A stretch of 64,000 bases of DNA from Clostridia bacterium (GTDB taxonomy: Bacteria; Bacillota; Clostridia; Oscillospirales; CAG-272), in assembly GCA_017451485.1 (NCBI GenBank), contig JAFTOG010000042.1, positions 1 to 64,000 of the forward strand, written 5' to 3'. Of this stretch, positions 33,442 to 42,697 are shown one piece after another; the first letter of the stretch is position 1, and each line of letters begins with the position of its first letter. Below the pieces are notes generated by a model that was not told where the DNA came from, ran no database searches, and saw only the letters and a list, made by a program, of their open reading frames with translations. The position numbers and the translations under genes were made by a program.

Positions 33442-34194
33442 ATGAAGGTTGCATTGATTACTGGTGCGGCAGGCGGAATAGGCTACGCTACCGTTGAAAG
33501 ATTCGCAAAAGAGGGCTACGCTATTGTAGCTATGGATATTGTCCCCGAGGAGAAGGTTGCAGATAAATTTGCATCCCTTGAAAACACTGTATATGTAAGT
33601 GGAAATCTTGCTAAGGCTGAGGACAGATTAAATGCTGTAGAAACAGCTATAAACAAATTCGGCGTTATAACCGTTCTTGTTAATGTAGCAGGTGTAGCTC
33701 CCAGAGTAAGAGCCGACCTTCTCGAAATGAGTGAGGAAAGCTATGATTTTGTTATGGATATTAACTTAAGAGGTACATTCTTCTTGACACAGCTCGTTGC
33801 TAACCAGATGATAAGACAGTCCAAGGAAGAGGGAGTTAAGGGATATATTGCAAATGTATCCTCCTGCTCTGCTTATACCTCCTCCGTTAACCGTGGTGAG
33901 TACTGTATGTCAAAGGCAGGTATGTCCATGATGACAAAGCTCTTTGCAGACAGACTTGCAAAGGACGGTATCCTTGTAAACGAGATCTGCCCCGGTATTA
34001 TTGAAACAGGTATGACAGAAAAGGTTAAGGAAAAATACGATAACCTTATTGCAGGTGGACTCGTTCCCCTCAATCGTTGGGGCACTCCTGAGGATTGTGC
34101 AAATGCACTTTATACTCTTTGCTCCGGTGCTCTCGGCTATACCACAGGTCAGTCCATCGATGTTGACGGTGGTATGCACATCCAGAGACTTTAA
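33442..34194 (+). CDS. Short-chain dehydrogenase/reductase (FabG-like)
   Basis: A classical SDR of 250 residues: TGAAGGIG near 8 (cofactor loop), NVAGVAP near 87, catalytic Ser in NVSSCSAYTS near 141 and YCMSK near 154, C-terminal DVDGGMHIQRL. The FabG resemblance is general to SDRs; in this operon it more likely acts on a sugar-derived or aromatic alcohol/ketone. It follows the OYE gene by four bases. Confidence 0.88.
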   Translation: MKVALITGAAGGIGYATVERFAKEGYAIVAMDIVPEEKVADKFASLENTVYVSGNLAKAEDRLNAVETAINKFGVITVLVNVAGVAPRVRADLLEMSEESYDFVMDINLRGTFFLTQLVANQMIRQSKEEGVKGYIANVSSCSAYTSSVNRGEYCMSKAGMSMMTKLFADRLAKDGILVNEICPGIIETGMTEKVKEKYDNLIAGGLVPLNRWGTPEDCANALYTLCSGALGYTTGQSIDVDGGMHIQRL

Positions 34195-34220
34195 TTTAAC
34201 CAAGATTTGAGGAGAGATAA

Positions 34221-36167
34221 ATGATCGAAACAACAATTAAAATAAACGGAGTATCGGTTAAAAAAATAACTCTCAACACAGCAATTATAGGAAGTGGAGC
34301 GGCAGGTTACAATGCCGCTTTGCGTCTTACTGACTACGGTGTTGAGGATATTGCTGTCATTACCGAGGGGATCAATATGGGTACATCCCGTAATACAGGC
34401 TCCGACAAGCAGACATATTATAAAATGAACCTCTGTGCAGATTATCCCGACTCCCCTAAGGCTATGGCACAGGACTTTTTCAACGGCAAGTGCGTTGACG
34501 GAGATAACGCATATGTTGAGGCATCACTCTCTGTACCCTGCTTTCTCCACCTTTGCGAGCTTGGTGTTGAGTTCCCCGTAAACCGTCTTGGCGAATATGT
34601 GGGCTACAAGACCGACCACGACCCCCGTGCAAGGGCAACAAGCGTTGGTCCACTTACCTCCAAAATGATGACCGAGTGTCTTGAAAAAGAGGTTATGAAG
34701 CGTGGCATCAGAATTTACGATAAGCTCCAGGCTATTGAATTTATTAAAAATGAGGGAGAATGCGTAGGAGTTCTCTGTCTTAATAAGGCGGCAATGAACG
34801 AGGATGAAAGGTTTGTTCTCTTTAATGCATCTAATACAATTACAGCAACAGGTGGTCCTGCGGGAATTTATGCAGATACTGTATACCCTCTCGGCCATGC
34901 CGGTGCCTCAGGTATCGCATTTGAGGCAGGTGTTCTCGGTAAAAACCTTACAGAATGGCAGTACGGTCTTGCCTCCACTGCCCCCCGTTGGAATGTATCG
35001 GGTACATATATGCAGGTGCTCCCCCGTTTTGTTTCCGTTGACACTGATGGCAACGAGTACGAATTTCTCAACGAATATTTCGATGATATCGGCACATGTC
35101 TCTCAAAGATATTCAGAAAGGGTTATGAATGGCCCTTTGACTGTAAGAAGGTTATGAGTGGCTCTTCGATTATCGACCTCCTTGTATTCCGTGAGTGTGT
35201 GCTTAAGGGAAGAAGAGTTTATCTCGATTTCAGAAAAAATCCCTACGGTCTTGATGAACTCCCATACGACAAGCTTGATAATGAGGCGAGGGAGTATCTT
35301 GAAAATGCCCACGCATGCTTTGGCACCCCTCTCGAAAGATTACAGTTTATGAACATGCCCGCATATGACCTTTACCTTAATAAGGGCGTTGACCTTGAAA
35401 AGGAAATGCTCGAGATTGCCCTCTGTGCCCAGCACAATAACGGTGGTCTTGACGTTGATATGTGGTGGCAGACAAATATTAAGCATCTTTTTGCTTGTGG
35501 CGAGGTTGCAGGCTCCCACGGTATCTACCGTCCGGGTGGAAGTGCACTTAATGCAGGTCAGGTCGGCTCTATGAGATGTGCCCAGTACATCAGTGCCCAT
35601 AGAGAGAATCCTCTCTGCGAGGGCTTTGATGCTCCTGCAGAAAAGGCTGTTGTAAAGCATATTGACCTTGCAAGAGCTATTATTTCCGATACCGATAACC
35701 TTACCGAAATGTCCGACAAGGCAACAAAGAAAATGAGTGAGGCAGCCGGTGCTATAAGAAACGCATCCCTGCTTGACGGTGCTATCGCCTCTGCTAAGGA
35801 AATGCTTAAGAGCTTCTCCGAGACTGTTAAGATAGGAAACGCATTCAAGCTCTGGCAGGCATACAGGCTCCGTGATGCACTTATTTCACAAATCACATAT
35901 ATGACAGCTATGAAGGAGTATGTAATGGCAGGTGGTAAATCCCGTGGCTCTGCTATCTACACATCAGAAAAGGGTAATGTACCGGCAAAAATGGAGGAGA
36001 CCTTCCGTTTTGAGCTTGATACAGGCGACTTTGACTCCACTGTTCTTGAAATCAACTTTGCAGATAACTGCAAGGCTACGACTCGCCCCGTAAGACCCCT
36101 GCCCGAGGGTGGCGGATTCTTTGAAAATGTATGGCGTGAGTACAGAGAAACCAAAAACATATATTGA
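34221..36167 (+). CDS. FAD flavoprotein, fumarate-reductase/succinate-dehydrogenase-like
   Basis: 648 residues. IIGSGAAGYNAALRL near 22 is the FAD dinucleotide fold, followed by a helical clamp region. FACGEVAGSHGIYRPGGSALNAGQVGSMRCA (about 415-445) matches the flavin-binding end of the FrdA/L-aspartate-oxidase/urocanate-reductase superfamily. A covalent-flavin His motif is not evident. It has no signal peptide, unlike periplasmic reductases. The reaction is likely a two-electron oxidation or reduction of a carbon-carbon bond; the substrate is unknown. Third gene, 26 bases after the SDR. Confidence 0.82.
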   Translation: MIETTIKINGVSVKKITLNTAIIGSGAAGYNAALRLTDYGVEDIAVITEGINMGTSRNTGSDKQTYYKMNLCADYPDSPKAMAQDFFNGKCVDGDNAYVEASLSVPCFLHLCELGVEFPVNRLGEYVGYKTDHDPRARATSVGPLTSKMMTECLEKEVMKRGIRIYDKLQAIEFIKNEGECVGVLCLNKAAMNEDERFVLFNASNTITATGGPAGIYADTVYPLGHAGASGIAFEAGVLGKNLTEWQYGLASTAPRWNVSGTYMQVLPRFVSVDTDGNEYEFLNEYFDDIGTCLSKIFRKGYEWPFDCKKVMSGSSIIDLLVFRECVLKGRRVYLDFRKNPYGLDELPYDKLDNEAREYLENAHACFGTPLERLQFMNMPAYDLYLNKGVDLEKEMLEIALCAQHNNGGLDVDMWWQTNIKHLFACGEVAGSHGIYRPGGSALNAGQVGSMRCAQYISAHRENPLCEGFDAPAEKAVVKHIDLARAIISDTDNLTEMSDKATKKMSEAAGAIRNASLLDGAIASAKEMLKSFSETVKIGNAFKLWQAYRLRDALISQITYMTAMKEYVMAGGKSRGSAIYTSEKGNVPAKMEETFRFELDTGDFDSTVLEINFADNCKATTRPVRPLPEGGGFFENVWREYRETKNIY

Positions 36168-36189
36168 TTATTTTTATGATTTAACCAAA

Positions 36190-36228
36190 GACAGCATGGC
36201 TTAACCGAGCATGGTTACCCATACTGTC
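36190..36228 (+). other. Intercistronic hairpin
   Basis: GACAG-c-ATGG pairs with CCAT-a-CTGTC (one internal mismatch) in the 80-base gap between the flavoprotein and isomerase genes, just before the ribosome site of the latter. It has no T-tract, so it is more likely an mRNA processing or stability element than a terminator. Confidence 0.5.
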
Positions 36229-36247
36229 GGGTATAGGAGATATAGCT

Positions 36248-37012
36248 ATGAAAACCGGATTGGTATCAGTAACCTTCCGTAAGCTCACTATCCGTGAGAT
36301 TATTGAGCTTGCAAGGGATAATTCATTAAAATCCATTGAATGGGGCTCTACCCCACACATTGACGCAGGTGAGGTAAAGCTCGCCCGTAAGGTAAGAAGC
36401 CTTATGCACGGAGCAGGACTTACCTGTGAGTCCTATGGCTCATACTACGGTATTATTTACAGAAAGGGCGTACATAAGCCCTATCCCTTTAAGAAGGTAT
36501 GTAAAACAGCAGTAGCCCTCGGTGCTAAGACTATCCGTATCTGGCCCGGCTTTCCCGGTATGCAGCCCTATTCCGATAACGATATAAGAAGGGCTGTTAT
36601 CCACACAAGGGAAATATGCAATATCGCAAAGAAGTACGGTCTTACCCTTTCTATGGAGTGCCATTTCTGGACACTTACAGAGCATTATGAGAAATCTCTT
36701 GAATTTATAAGGAGGGTTGGATGTGACAATCTTAAGATTTATTGGCAGCCAAACCCCTATCAGTCCAAGGAATATAACCTTGAGGCAGCAAGGGCTCTTC
36801 TTCCCTATGTAACCAATGTCCATGTTTGCCATTGGATAGAACAGAACAAAAAGCCCTTATCCGAGGGTCTTGACGACTGGAAGGAATATTTTGAGGTTTT
36901 GAAAACAGACGAGGACCGTGTATTTATGCTTGAGTTCATGCACGACGGAGATCCTGACTCGTTACCTGCGACCTCCGACACCTTACATGAAATTATGGGG
37001 ATAGAAAAATGA
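36248..37012 (+). CDS. Sugar phosphate isomerase/epimerase-like TIM barrel
   Basis: 254 residues of the xylose-isomerase-like (AP endonuclease 2) superfamily. IIELARDNSLKSIEWG near 17, IRIWPGFPG near 96, LSMECHFWTLTE near 136 (metal Glu and His), YWQPNPY near 160 and VHVCHWIE near 191 mark the metal-binding barrel. It should isomerise or epimerise a sugar or keto-sugar; related barrels also cleave C-glycosides, but this cannot be claimed. The start overlaps nothing; its end overlaps the next ATG by 4 bases. Confidence 0.8.
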   Translation: MKTGLVSVTFRKLTIREIIELARDNSLKSIEWGSTPHIDAGEVKLARKVRSLMHGAGLTCESYGSYYGIIYRKGVHKPYPFKKVCKTAVALGAKTIRIWPGFPGMQPYSDNDIRRAVIHTREICNIAKKYGLTLSMECHFWTLTEHYEKSLEFIRRVGCDNLKIYWQPNPYQSKEYNLEAARALLPYVTNVHVCHWIEQNKKPLSEGLDDWKEYFEVLKTDEDRVFMLEFMHDGDPDSLPATSDTLHEIMGIEK

Positions 37013-38703
37013 GCATATTAAACAAATCCTATAACAAGAGCATATGGCAGGAATATCGCACTAATCCCGATTTCAAGGAGACTCTTGAATATCTTGATAA
37101 GTGCTATGAAGCATACTGCATTGGAGAGATCCCTGCAACTAAGTTCAGCGAATTCCGTCTTTTTAAGGATGTAGGTGATAGAACAACCTATCAGAAAACA
37201 TTTTTTATCCGTCAGCACAGACTCTTTACCTGTGTGTTCCTTTCCCTGATTTACCCAGAGAGGGAGGATTATTTTACACTTTTACAGGATACAATCTTTG
37301 AAATGTGCGACCAGTATGTATGGGCACTCCCTGCCCATATGCCAAGCATAGAGGTTAACAATAATACAGAGCTTGACCTGGATGCAACAACAATGTCCAT
37401 GACCCTTGCTATGGTTAAATATATGCTGGGTGACAGACTCCACCCACTTATTAAAGCGAGGATAGATGCCGAGATAGACCGTCGCCTTGTCAAGCCCCTG
37501 CTATCACAAAGATGGCATTGGGAGTTCAGGGCGAACAACTGGACTACCGTTTGTGCAGGAGCCTCCGGATGTGCACTTATGCTTACCCGTCCCGATGTAT
37601 TTGAGCTTGTTAAGGACAGACTCAACCGTTGTATGAAGGAATATGTAGACGGCTATAAAAATGACGGCGTATGCGTTGAGGGTGCAGGCTACTGGTCCTA
37701 TGGCTTTGGATACTATATGGAATACGCCGATATGCTCTACGATTACACCAACGGACGGGAGGACCTTCTCCACTCCGAAAAGCTGTGCAATATTGCAACA
37801 TTCCTGCAGAAGCTGTTTCTTGACGAAAATGTAGTAGTAAGCTACGGTGACGCAGGTATGGGAATATCCATGAGCCTTGGCTATATGTATAAGCTTAAGA
37901 CCATTTACGGAGATATCGTTGAATTTCCTCCTCGCAGTAATTTTGTCCACGATATACATTACCTCCCCTTTATGCTTAATGAATTTCTCTGCTACAATAA
38001 GAGCTTTGTAAATGTTAAGCTCTCCAAGGAGGCTACATACTATATGGAGGATGAGGGCTGGTTCGTACAGCGTAAGCCTGCATACGGGTTCGGTGCCCGT
38101 GGAGGATGGAATGGAGACAGCCATAATCACAATGATGTAGGCTCCTTCATATTCTCAAAAAATGATAGACAGGTGCTTTGTGACATTGGACTTCGCCCCT
38201 ATACCCGTCAATATTTCGAGCACGAGAAAAGATACACCTTCTTAGAGGCTTCCTCCAGGGGTCATAACTGTCCGATCATTAACGGAGAATATCAGAAGAA
38301 CATCCCCGGAGAAAGATCTGTAACCACATATAAGGACGGCGTATTTACTGTAGATTTTGCCAATATATATGGCATAGATGCATTAAAAAAGCTGACCCGT
38401 ACATGTAAAATCGGTGACACATCCGTTGAAATCACCGACGAATTTGTAATTGAAGGTGAGGGCTCCTTTACAGAGAGACTTATCGCCATTGTAAAGCCGG
38501 AAATCGGTGATGGCATAATTACGGTTGACGGAGTGACCATTTCCTTTGACAAGGAAAAGGCTACTGCAGACTATATAGTGGATGTCCACACCATTGAAGT
38601 GGATGTAAACGGTAACACCACAAAGGGCATCGATGTATACTGCATAAACATAAATGTAAATGATATTACGGACGGTAAATTCACATTTACCTTGGAGGCT
38701 TGA
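37009..38703 (+). CDS. Heparinase II/III-like protein 1, cytosolic
   Basis: 564 residues. The N-terminal two thirds are an alpha/alpha toroid (HMPSIEVNNNTELDLDATTMSM near 105; NNWTTVCAGASG near 177; GAGYWSYGFGYYMEY near 225). The C-terminal third is a beta sandwich that starts with RGGWNGDSHNHNDVGSF near 365, the conserved His/Asn region of heparinase II/III-type polysaccharide lyases. No signal peptide is present, so any substrate must be an imported oligosaccharide. Start overlaps the isomerase stop (ATGA). Adjacent to a paralogue. Confidence 0.8.
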   Translation: MSILNKSYNKSIWQEYRTNPDFKETLEYLDKCYEAYCIGEIPATKFSEFRLFKDVGDRTTYQKTFFIRQHRLFTCVFLSLIYPEREDYFTLLQDTIFEMCDQYVWALPAHMPSIEVNNNTELDLDATTMSMTLAMVKYMLGDRLHPLIKARIDAEIDRRLVKPLLSQRWHWEFRANNWTTVCAGASGCALMLTRPDVFELVKDRLNRCMKEYVDGYKNDGVCVEGAGYWSYGFGYYMEYADMLYDYTNGREDLLHSEKLCNIATFLQKLFLDENVVVSYGDAGMGISMSLGYMYKLKTIYGDIVEFPPRSNFVHDIHYLPFMLNEFLCYNKSFVNVKLSKEATYYMEDEGWFVQRKPAYGFGARGGWNGDSHNHNDVGSFIFSKNDRQVLCDIGLRPYTRQYFEHEKRYTFLEASSRGHNCPIINGEYQKNIPGERSVTTYKDGVFTVDFANIYGIDALKKLTRTCKIGDTSVEITDEFVIEGEGSFTERLIAIVKPEIGDGIITVDGVTISFDKEKATADYIVDVHTIEVDVNGNTTKGIDVYCININVNDITDGKFTFTLEA

Positions 38704-38704
38704 A

Positions 38705-40375
38705 ATGTTTGATAAAATAAAGGACCCTGTGTTTATAAAAGAAGTTCGAGAGAGTGAAAAATATGCTCTTTTAAGAAAAAGATACAAGGAGCATTGTGAA
38801 AGGACAATCAAGGCAGAGCCTCTAAACTGCAAGTTCTCAAAATTCCGTCTGTTTGCAGAAAAGGGCGAGAGAAATCTCTATGAATACGCCTTTAACCAGC
38901 ATGTGGACACTTTAACTCTCCACGCAATGAATACCATCATTTACGGTGATGAGCATCTTTCCTCTCTTGAGGATGCTTTGTACGATGTATTATCTATCTA
39001 TGTTTGGGCACTCCCCGCACATATCCCTGACATAAATGAAGAAAACTATTATGAGCTTGACTTAGCCTCAACAGCTGTTGGCTCTACTCTTGCCACAATT
39101 GATTATTTACTTGGAGATAAGCTCCACCCACAGTTAAAAAAGCGTATAGATACAGAGCTTAGAAGAAGAATATTAGAGCCATTTAAGCATAAAATATGGC
39201 ACTGGGAGGACAGATACAATAACTGGACATCAGTTTGTGCAGGACACACTGCTGTCACCCTTATGCTTAAGTACCCCGAGGAATTCGAGACACTCCTGCC
39301 GAGATTTTCCGAAAATATGCGTAAATTTATAGCAGGCTTCTCCGACGACGGAGTTTGCTATGAGGGTGCGGGATATTGGGGCTACGGTCTTTCCTCATTT
39401 GTTATGTATGCTATGCTTTTGAAGGAATACACAAAGGGAAAAATCGATTATTTTACCGATAAAAAGGTAAAGGATATTTGTTGCTTCTTTGAAAAGGTAA
39501 CTCTCTATCCCGATATAATCACCTGTTACGGCGACACCGGAGTAGACATTAAGGTAAATGAGTTTCTTATGCACTCGCTAAAAAGAATCTATCCCGATGA
39601 TATCTGGATACCACAGCAATCAAGAATGAATCTGCCCTCAAATCAGCTTGCCCAAATTCTTCTTTATATTGAGAACTACGATAATACCGTTACCTCAGAT
39701 GAATTGAAAAATGCCGAATATTATATGGGGCACGCCGGCTGGTATACTAAGCGTACAGACTCCTATTCCTTTGCAGCAAGGGGAGGCTGGAACGGAGATA
39801 GCCACAATCATAATGATGTGGGCTCATTTATATTCGCTAAGGATAACCGTCAAATACTTTGTGATATGGGTACAAGATACTATACAAAGGACTACTTTGA
39901 AATGCCTAAAAGATATACATATCTTGAAACCTCATCAAGAGGTCATAACTGCCCTATCATAAACGGACAATATCAGGTAAACCTGCCAAGACACTCAGTA
40001 ACTTCTTTTGAAAATGGAATCCTCAGTGTTGATTTCGGTGGAATATACGGCATCGACGAGCTTAAAAAGCTTGTTCGTCATTTTAGCTCCACCGATACAA
40101 GCATAGCTGTTCGTGATGAGTTTGAAATAGAGGGAGAATGGAGCTACACAGAACGCTTTATTTCCTATGCAGAGCCAAAAATCATCAATGGAGTGATTGA
40201 AATTGACGGTGTATACATAAAATTTGACCCGTCTAAGGGTGAGGCATCCTACACCACTGAAATGCACTACACGAAAAATCTTGATGATACCGTAAACGAA
40301 ACACTTATATATCTTACAGATATAAAGGTGAAAACCTACGGAAGCTTTGAGTTTACTATTGATACGGTTAAATAA
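38705..40375 (+). CDS. Heparinase II/III-like protein 2, cytosolic
   Basis: 556 residues, a full-length paralogue of the gene before it. The same landmarks are AHIPDINEENYYELDLAS near 107, NNWTSVCAGHTA near 178, YEGAGYWGYGLSSF near 222 and RGGWNGDSHNHNDVGSF near 355. The start at 38705 follows a GGAGG inside the end of the preceding gene, one base after its stop. The identical active-site words with divergent flanks suggest an old duplication with two related substrates or linkages. It is the last gene of the operon, closed by the strong hairpin at 40395. Confidence 0.8.
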   Translation: MFDKIKDPVFIKEVRESEKYALLRKRYKEHCERTIKAEPLNCKFSKFRLFAEKGERNLYEYAFNQHVDTLTLHAMNTIIYGDEHLSSLEDALYDVLSIYVWALPAHIPDINEENYYELDLASTAVGSTLATIDYLLGDKLHPQLKKRIDTELRRRILEPFKHKIWHWEDRYNNWTSVCAGHTAVTLMLKYPEEFETLLPRFSENMRKFIAGFSDDGVCYEGAGYWGYGLSSFVMYAMLLKEYTKGKIDYFTDKKVKDICCFFEKVTLYPDIITCYGDTGVDIKVNEFLMHSLKRIYPDDIWIPQQSRMNLPSNQLAQILLYIENYDNTVTSDELKNAEYYMGHAGWYTKRTDSYSFAARGGWNGDSHNHNDVGSFIFAKDNRQILCDMGTRYYTKDYFEMPKRYTYLETSSRGHNCPIINGQYQVNLPRHSVTSFENGILSVDFGGIYGIDELKKLVRHFSSTDTSIAVRDEFEIEGEWSYTERFISYAEPKIINGVIEIDGVYIKFDPSKGEASYTTEMHYTKNLDDTVNETLIYLTDIKVKTYGSFEFTIDTVK

Positions 40376-40394
40376 ATCACTAAATAAATACATA

Positions 40395-40440
40395 ACACGG
40401 ATAGCTTGATACTCTTAACAGAGTATCAAGCTATCCGTGT
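40395..40440. terminator. Long-stem bidirectional terminator
   Basis: A perfect 20-bp stem (40395-40414 with 40421-40440) with a 6-base loop, between the plus-strand lyase operon and minus-strand tpiA. T-rich DNA follows on both sides. Confidence 0.85.
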
Positions 40441-40466
40441 CTTATTGTTTTATTTTTCTATATTAC

Positions 40467-41222
40467 TTACTGAGCTGCGTCAACGATAATAGAGAAATCC
40501 TTAGCCTTAAGAGATGCGCCGCCGATAAGACCGCCGTCAACATTCTCCTTGGAAAGAAGCTCTGCAGCGTTTGCAGCGTTCATAGATCCACCGTACTGGA
40601 TAATGATCTTCTCTGCTGCATCTGCTCCGTACATCTTAGCGATGGTGTTACGGATAACTCCACAGGTTTCGTCAGCCTGCTCGGGAGTTGCTGTAAGTCC
40701 TGTACCGATAGCCCACACAGGCTCATATGCGATAATAACATTAGCAAGCTGTTCCTCTGTTACATCCTTAAGGTCAAGCTTTGTCTGCATAGAAACGATT
40801 TCGTCTGTAATACCGTTTACTCTCTCTTCCTTAACCTCACCAAGGCAAAGAAGAACCTTAAGACCTGCCTCAAGAGCAGCCTTTGTACGGAGGTTTACAG
40901 TTTCGTCTGTCTCTCCGAAATACTGTCTTCTTTCGCTGTGACCGATAATTACATAATCTACGCCACACTCCTTGAGCATCTCAGCGGAAATTTCTCCTGT
41001 GTATGCACCCTTGGGAGCAAAGTGAACATTCTCAGCACCGATCTTTATGTTGCTTCCCTTTGCTGCCTCCTGAGCTGCGTGGATGTCAACGAAGGGCACG
41101 CAAAAGATAATGTCGCAGTTGTCCTTACCTGCAACGAGGGGCTTTGTCTCCTCGATAAGAGCTTTAGCCTGGGAGGGAGTCATATTCATTTTCCAGTTGC
41201 CTGCTATAACTTTTCTTCTCAT
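40467..41222 (-). CDS. tpiA: Triosephosphate isomerase
   Basis: Interconverts glyceraldehyde 3-phosphate and dihydroxyacetone phosphate in glycolysis. 251 residues; catalytic Lys in AGNWKMNMT near 8, His in IIGHSERR near 95, Glu in AYEPVWAIGTG near 165, phosphate loop YGGSMNAANAAEL near 210. It follows pgk in the same direction, a common clostridial order. Confidence 0.97.
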   Translation of the reverse strand: MRRKVIAGNWKMNMTPSQAKALIEETKPLVAGKDNCDIIFCVPFVDIHAAQEAAKGSNIKIGAENVHFAPKGAYTGEISAEMLKECGVDYVIIGHSERRQYFGETDETVNLRTKAALEAGLKVLLCLGEVKEERVNGITDEIVSMQTKLDLKDVTEEQLANVIIAYEPVWAIGTGLTATPEQADETCGVIRNTIAKMYGADAAEKIIIQYGGSMNAANAAELLSKENVDGGLIGGASLKAKDFSIIVDAAQ

Positions 41223-41268
41223 TTCTTTTTCCTCTCAAATATGATAAATATGTTCTATATTAGTAAAT

Positions 41269-41298
41269 TGCGTTTGCGGATATTTCACCGCAAACGCA
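41269..41298 (-). other. Hairpin between pgk and tpiA
   Basis: An 11-bp perfect stem TGCGTTTGCGG/CCGCAAACGCA with an 8-base loop, 15 bases after the pgk stop. The minus-strand tail is only weakly T-rich, so it may be a partial terminator or a processing/stability element that sets the pgk:tpiA ratio. Confidence 0.6.
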
Positions 41299-41312
41299 TT
41301 GTAATTTACAAA

Positions 41313-42614
41313 TTATTCCTTGTCCATAAGGCAAGCAATACCGGGAAGCTCCTTGCCCTCGAGGAATTCAAGAGATGCACCGCCACCTGTGGAGATGTGT
41401 GTCATCTTGTCAGCAAAGCCAAGCTTTTCAACTGCCGCCGCAGAGTCACCACCACCGATAATGGAGATAGCACCACTCTCTGCAACTGCATTAGCAACTG
41501 CCTCTGTACCTGCTGCAAATGCCTTCCACTCGGAAACGCCCATAGGACCGTTCCAAACTACTGTGCCTGCACCCTTGATAGCGTCAGCAAAAAGCTGCTG
41601 TGTCTTAGGACCGATGTCAAGACCCATCCAGCCCTCGGGGAATGCGTTGGAGTCACAGAACATAGACTCTGTATTCTCGTCATATTCCTTACCGAGCTTA
41701 TTATCAACGGGAAGAAGGAACTTAACGCCCTTAGCAGCAGCCTTATCCATCATTTCCTTAGCGAGGTCAACCTTGTCATCCTCACAGAGGGATGTACCAA
41801 CATTGTAGCCCATAGCCTTGAAGAATGTGTAAGCCATACCACCACCGATAATGAGTGTATCAACCTTTTCAATAAGGTTCTCAATTACGCCGATCTTATC
41901 AGAAACCTTAGCACCACCAAGGATAGCAACGAAGGGGCGTGCGGGATCAGCAAGAGCCTTACCCATAATACCGATTTCCTTCTGGATGAGGTAACCGCAA
42001 ACTGCGGGACGGTAGTCAGCAACACCTGCTGTTGTAGCGTGAGCACGGTGAGCTGTACCGAAAGCATCGTTTACGTAGAGGTCACAGTACTCGGAAAGCT
42101 CCTTAGCGAACTCAGGGTTGTTCTTTGTTTCTCTTGCGTCGAAGCGAACATTCTCAAGAAGAACAGCCTCGCCATCCTTAAGAGCTGCAACCTTAGCCTT
42201 AGCATCAGCACCTACGATATCCTCAGCAAATGTAACCTTACCGTCAAGAAGCTCATTGAGTCTGTCTGCAACGGGCTTAAGTGTAAGCTTTTTCTTGTCG
42301 TCCTTAAGAGCCTTAGCAAGAAGCTGTGCCTTTGCCTCAGCCTGCTCCTCTACAGGAAGCTCCTCTACCTTTTTCTTTTCCTTCTTTGTAAGACCGAAGC
42401 CCTCTGTAAAAATGCTGTGGGGCTTACCCATATGGGAGCAAAGGATTACCTTAGCACCGTTGTCAAGAAGGTACTTGATTGTGGGAAGTGCACCGATAAT
42501 TCTCTTATCGCTTGTGATAACACCGTCCTTAAGGGGAACATTGAAGTCGCATCTTACAAGAACTCTCTTGCCGGCAACTGCAACATCTTCAATTGTTTTC
42601 TTGTTGTAAGTCAT
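41313..42614 (-). CDS. pgk: Phosphoglycerate kinase
   Basis: Makes ATP from 1,3-bisphosphoglycerate. [13 protein letters not shown] near 19, SHMGKP near 61, the hinge region, [15 protein letters not shown] near 335 and [15 protein letters not shown] near 370 are all present. At 433 residues it is about 35 longer than typical bacterial PGK; the extra length is a Lys/Glu-rich insert (about 70-105, [20 protein letters not shown]) right after the SHMGKP loop. Codon use is strongly biased, as expected for a highly expressed gene. Confidence 0.96.
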   Translation of the reverse strand: MTYNKKTIEDVAVAGKRVLVRCDFNVPLKDGVITSDKRIIGALPTIKYLLDNGAKVILCSHMGKPHSIFTEGFGLTKKEKKKVEELPVEEQAEAKAQLLAKALKDDKKKLTLKPVADRLNELLDGKVTFAEDIVGADAKAKVAALKDGEAVLLENVRFDARETKNNPEFAKELSEYCDLYVNDAFGTAHRAHATTAGVADYRPAVCGYLIQKEIGIMGKALADPARPFVAILGGAKVSDKIGVIENLIEKVDTLIIGGGMAYTFFKAMGYNVGTSLCEDDKVDLAKEMMDKAAAKGVKFLLPVDNKLGKEYDENTESMFCDSNAFPEGWMGLDIGPKTQQLFADAIKGAGTVVWNGPMGVSEWKAFAAGTEAVANAVAESGAISIIGGGDSAAAVEKLGFADKMTHISTGGGASLEFLEGKELPGIACLMDKE

Positions 42615-42651
42615 AAATGTATATCTCCTATTTTTTTATTTTTCCATATAT

Positions 42652-42680
42652 AATATAGCATACTTTCACTGTTTTATCAA
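42652..42680 (-). promoter_or_regulatory. Promoter of pgk
   Basis: TTGATA (42675-42680) and TATATT (42652-42657), 17-base spacing, minus strand; TAGGAGA ribosome site follows before the ATG. Confidence 0.7.
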
Positions 42681-42697
42681 CAGTTTTTTCCATTTTC

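Noticed and set aside
40437..42653. A 738-codon open frame on the plus strand across tpiA and pgk
   Set aside because: It is antisense to two unmistakable glycolytic genes with strongly biased codons, which suppress stops on the other strand. Its Cys/Leu/Ser-rich product has no ribosome site or family features.
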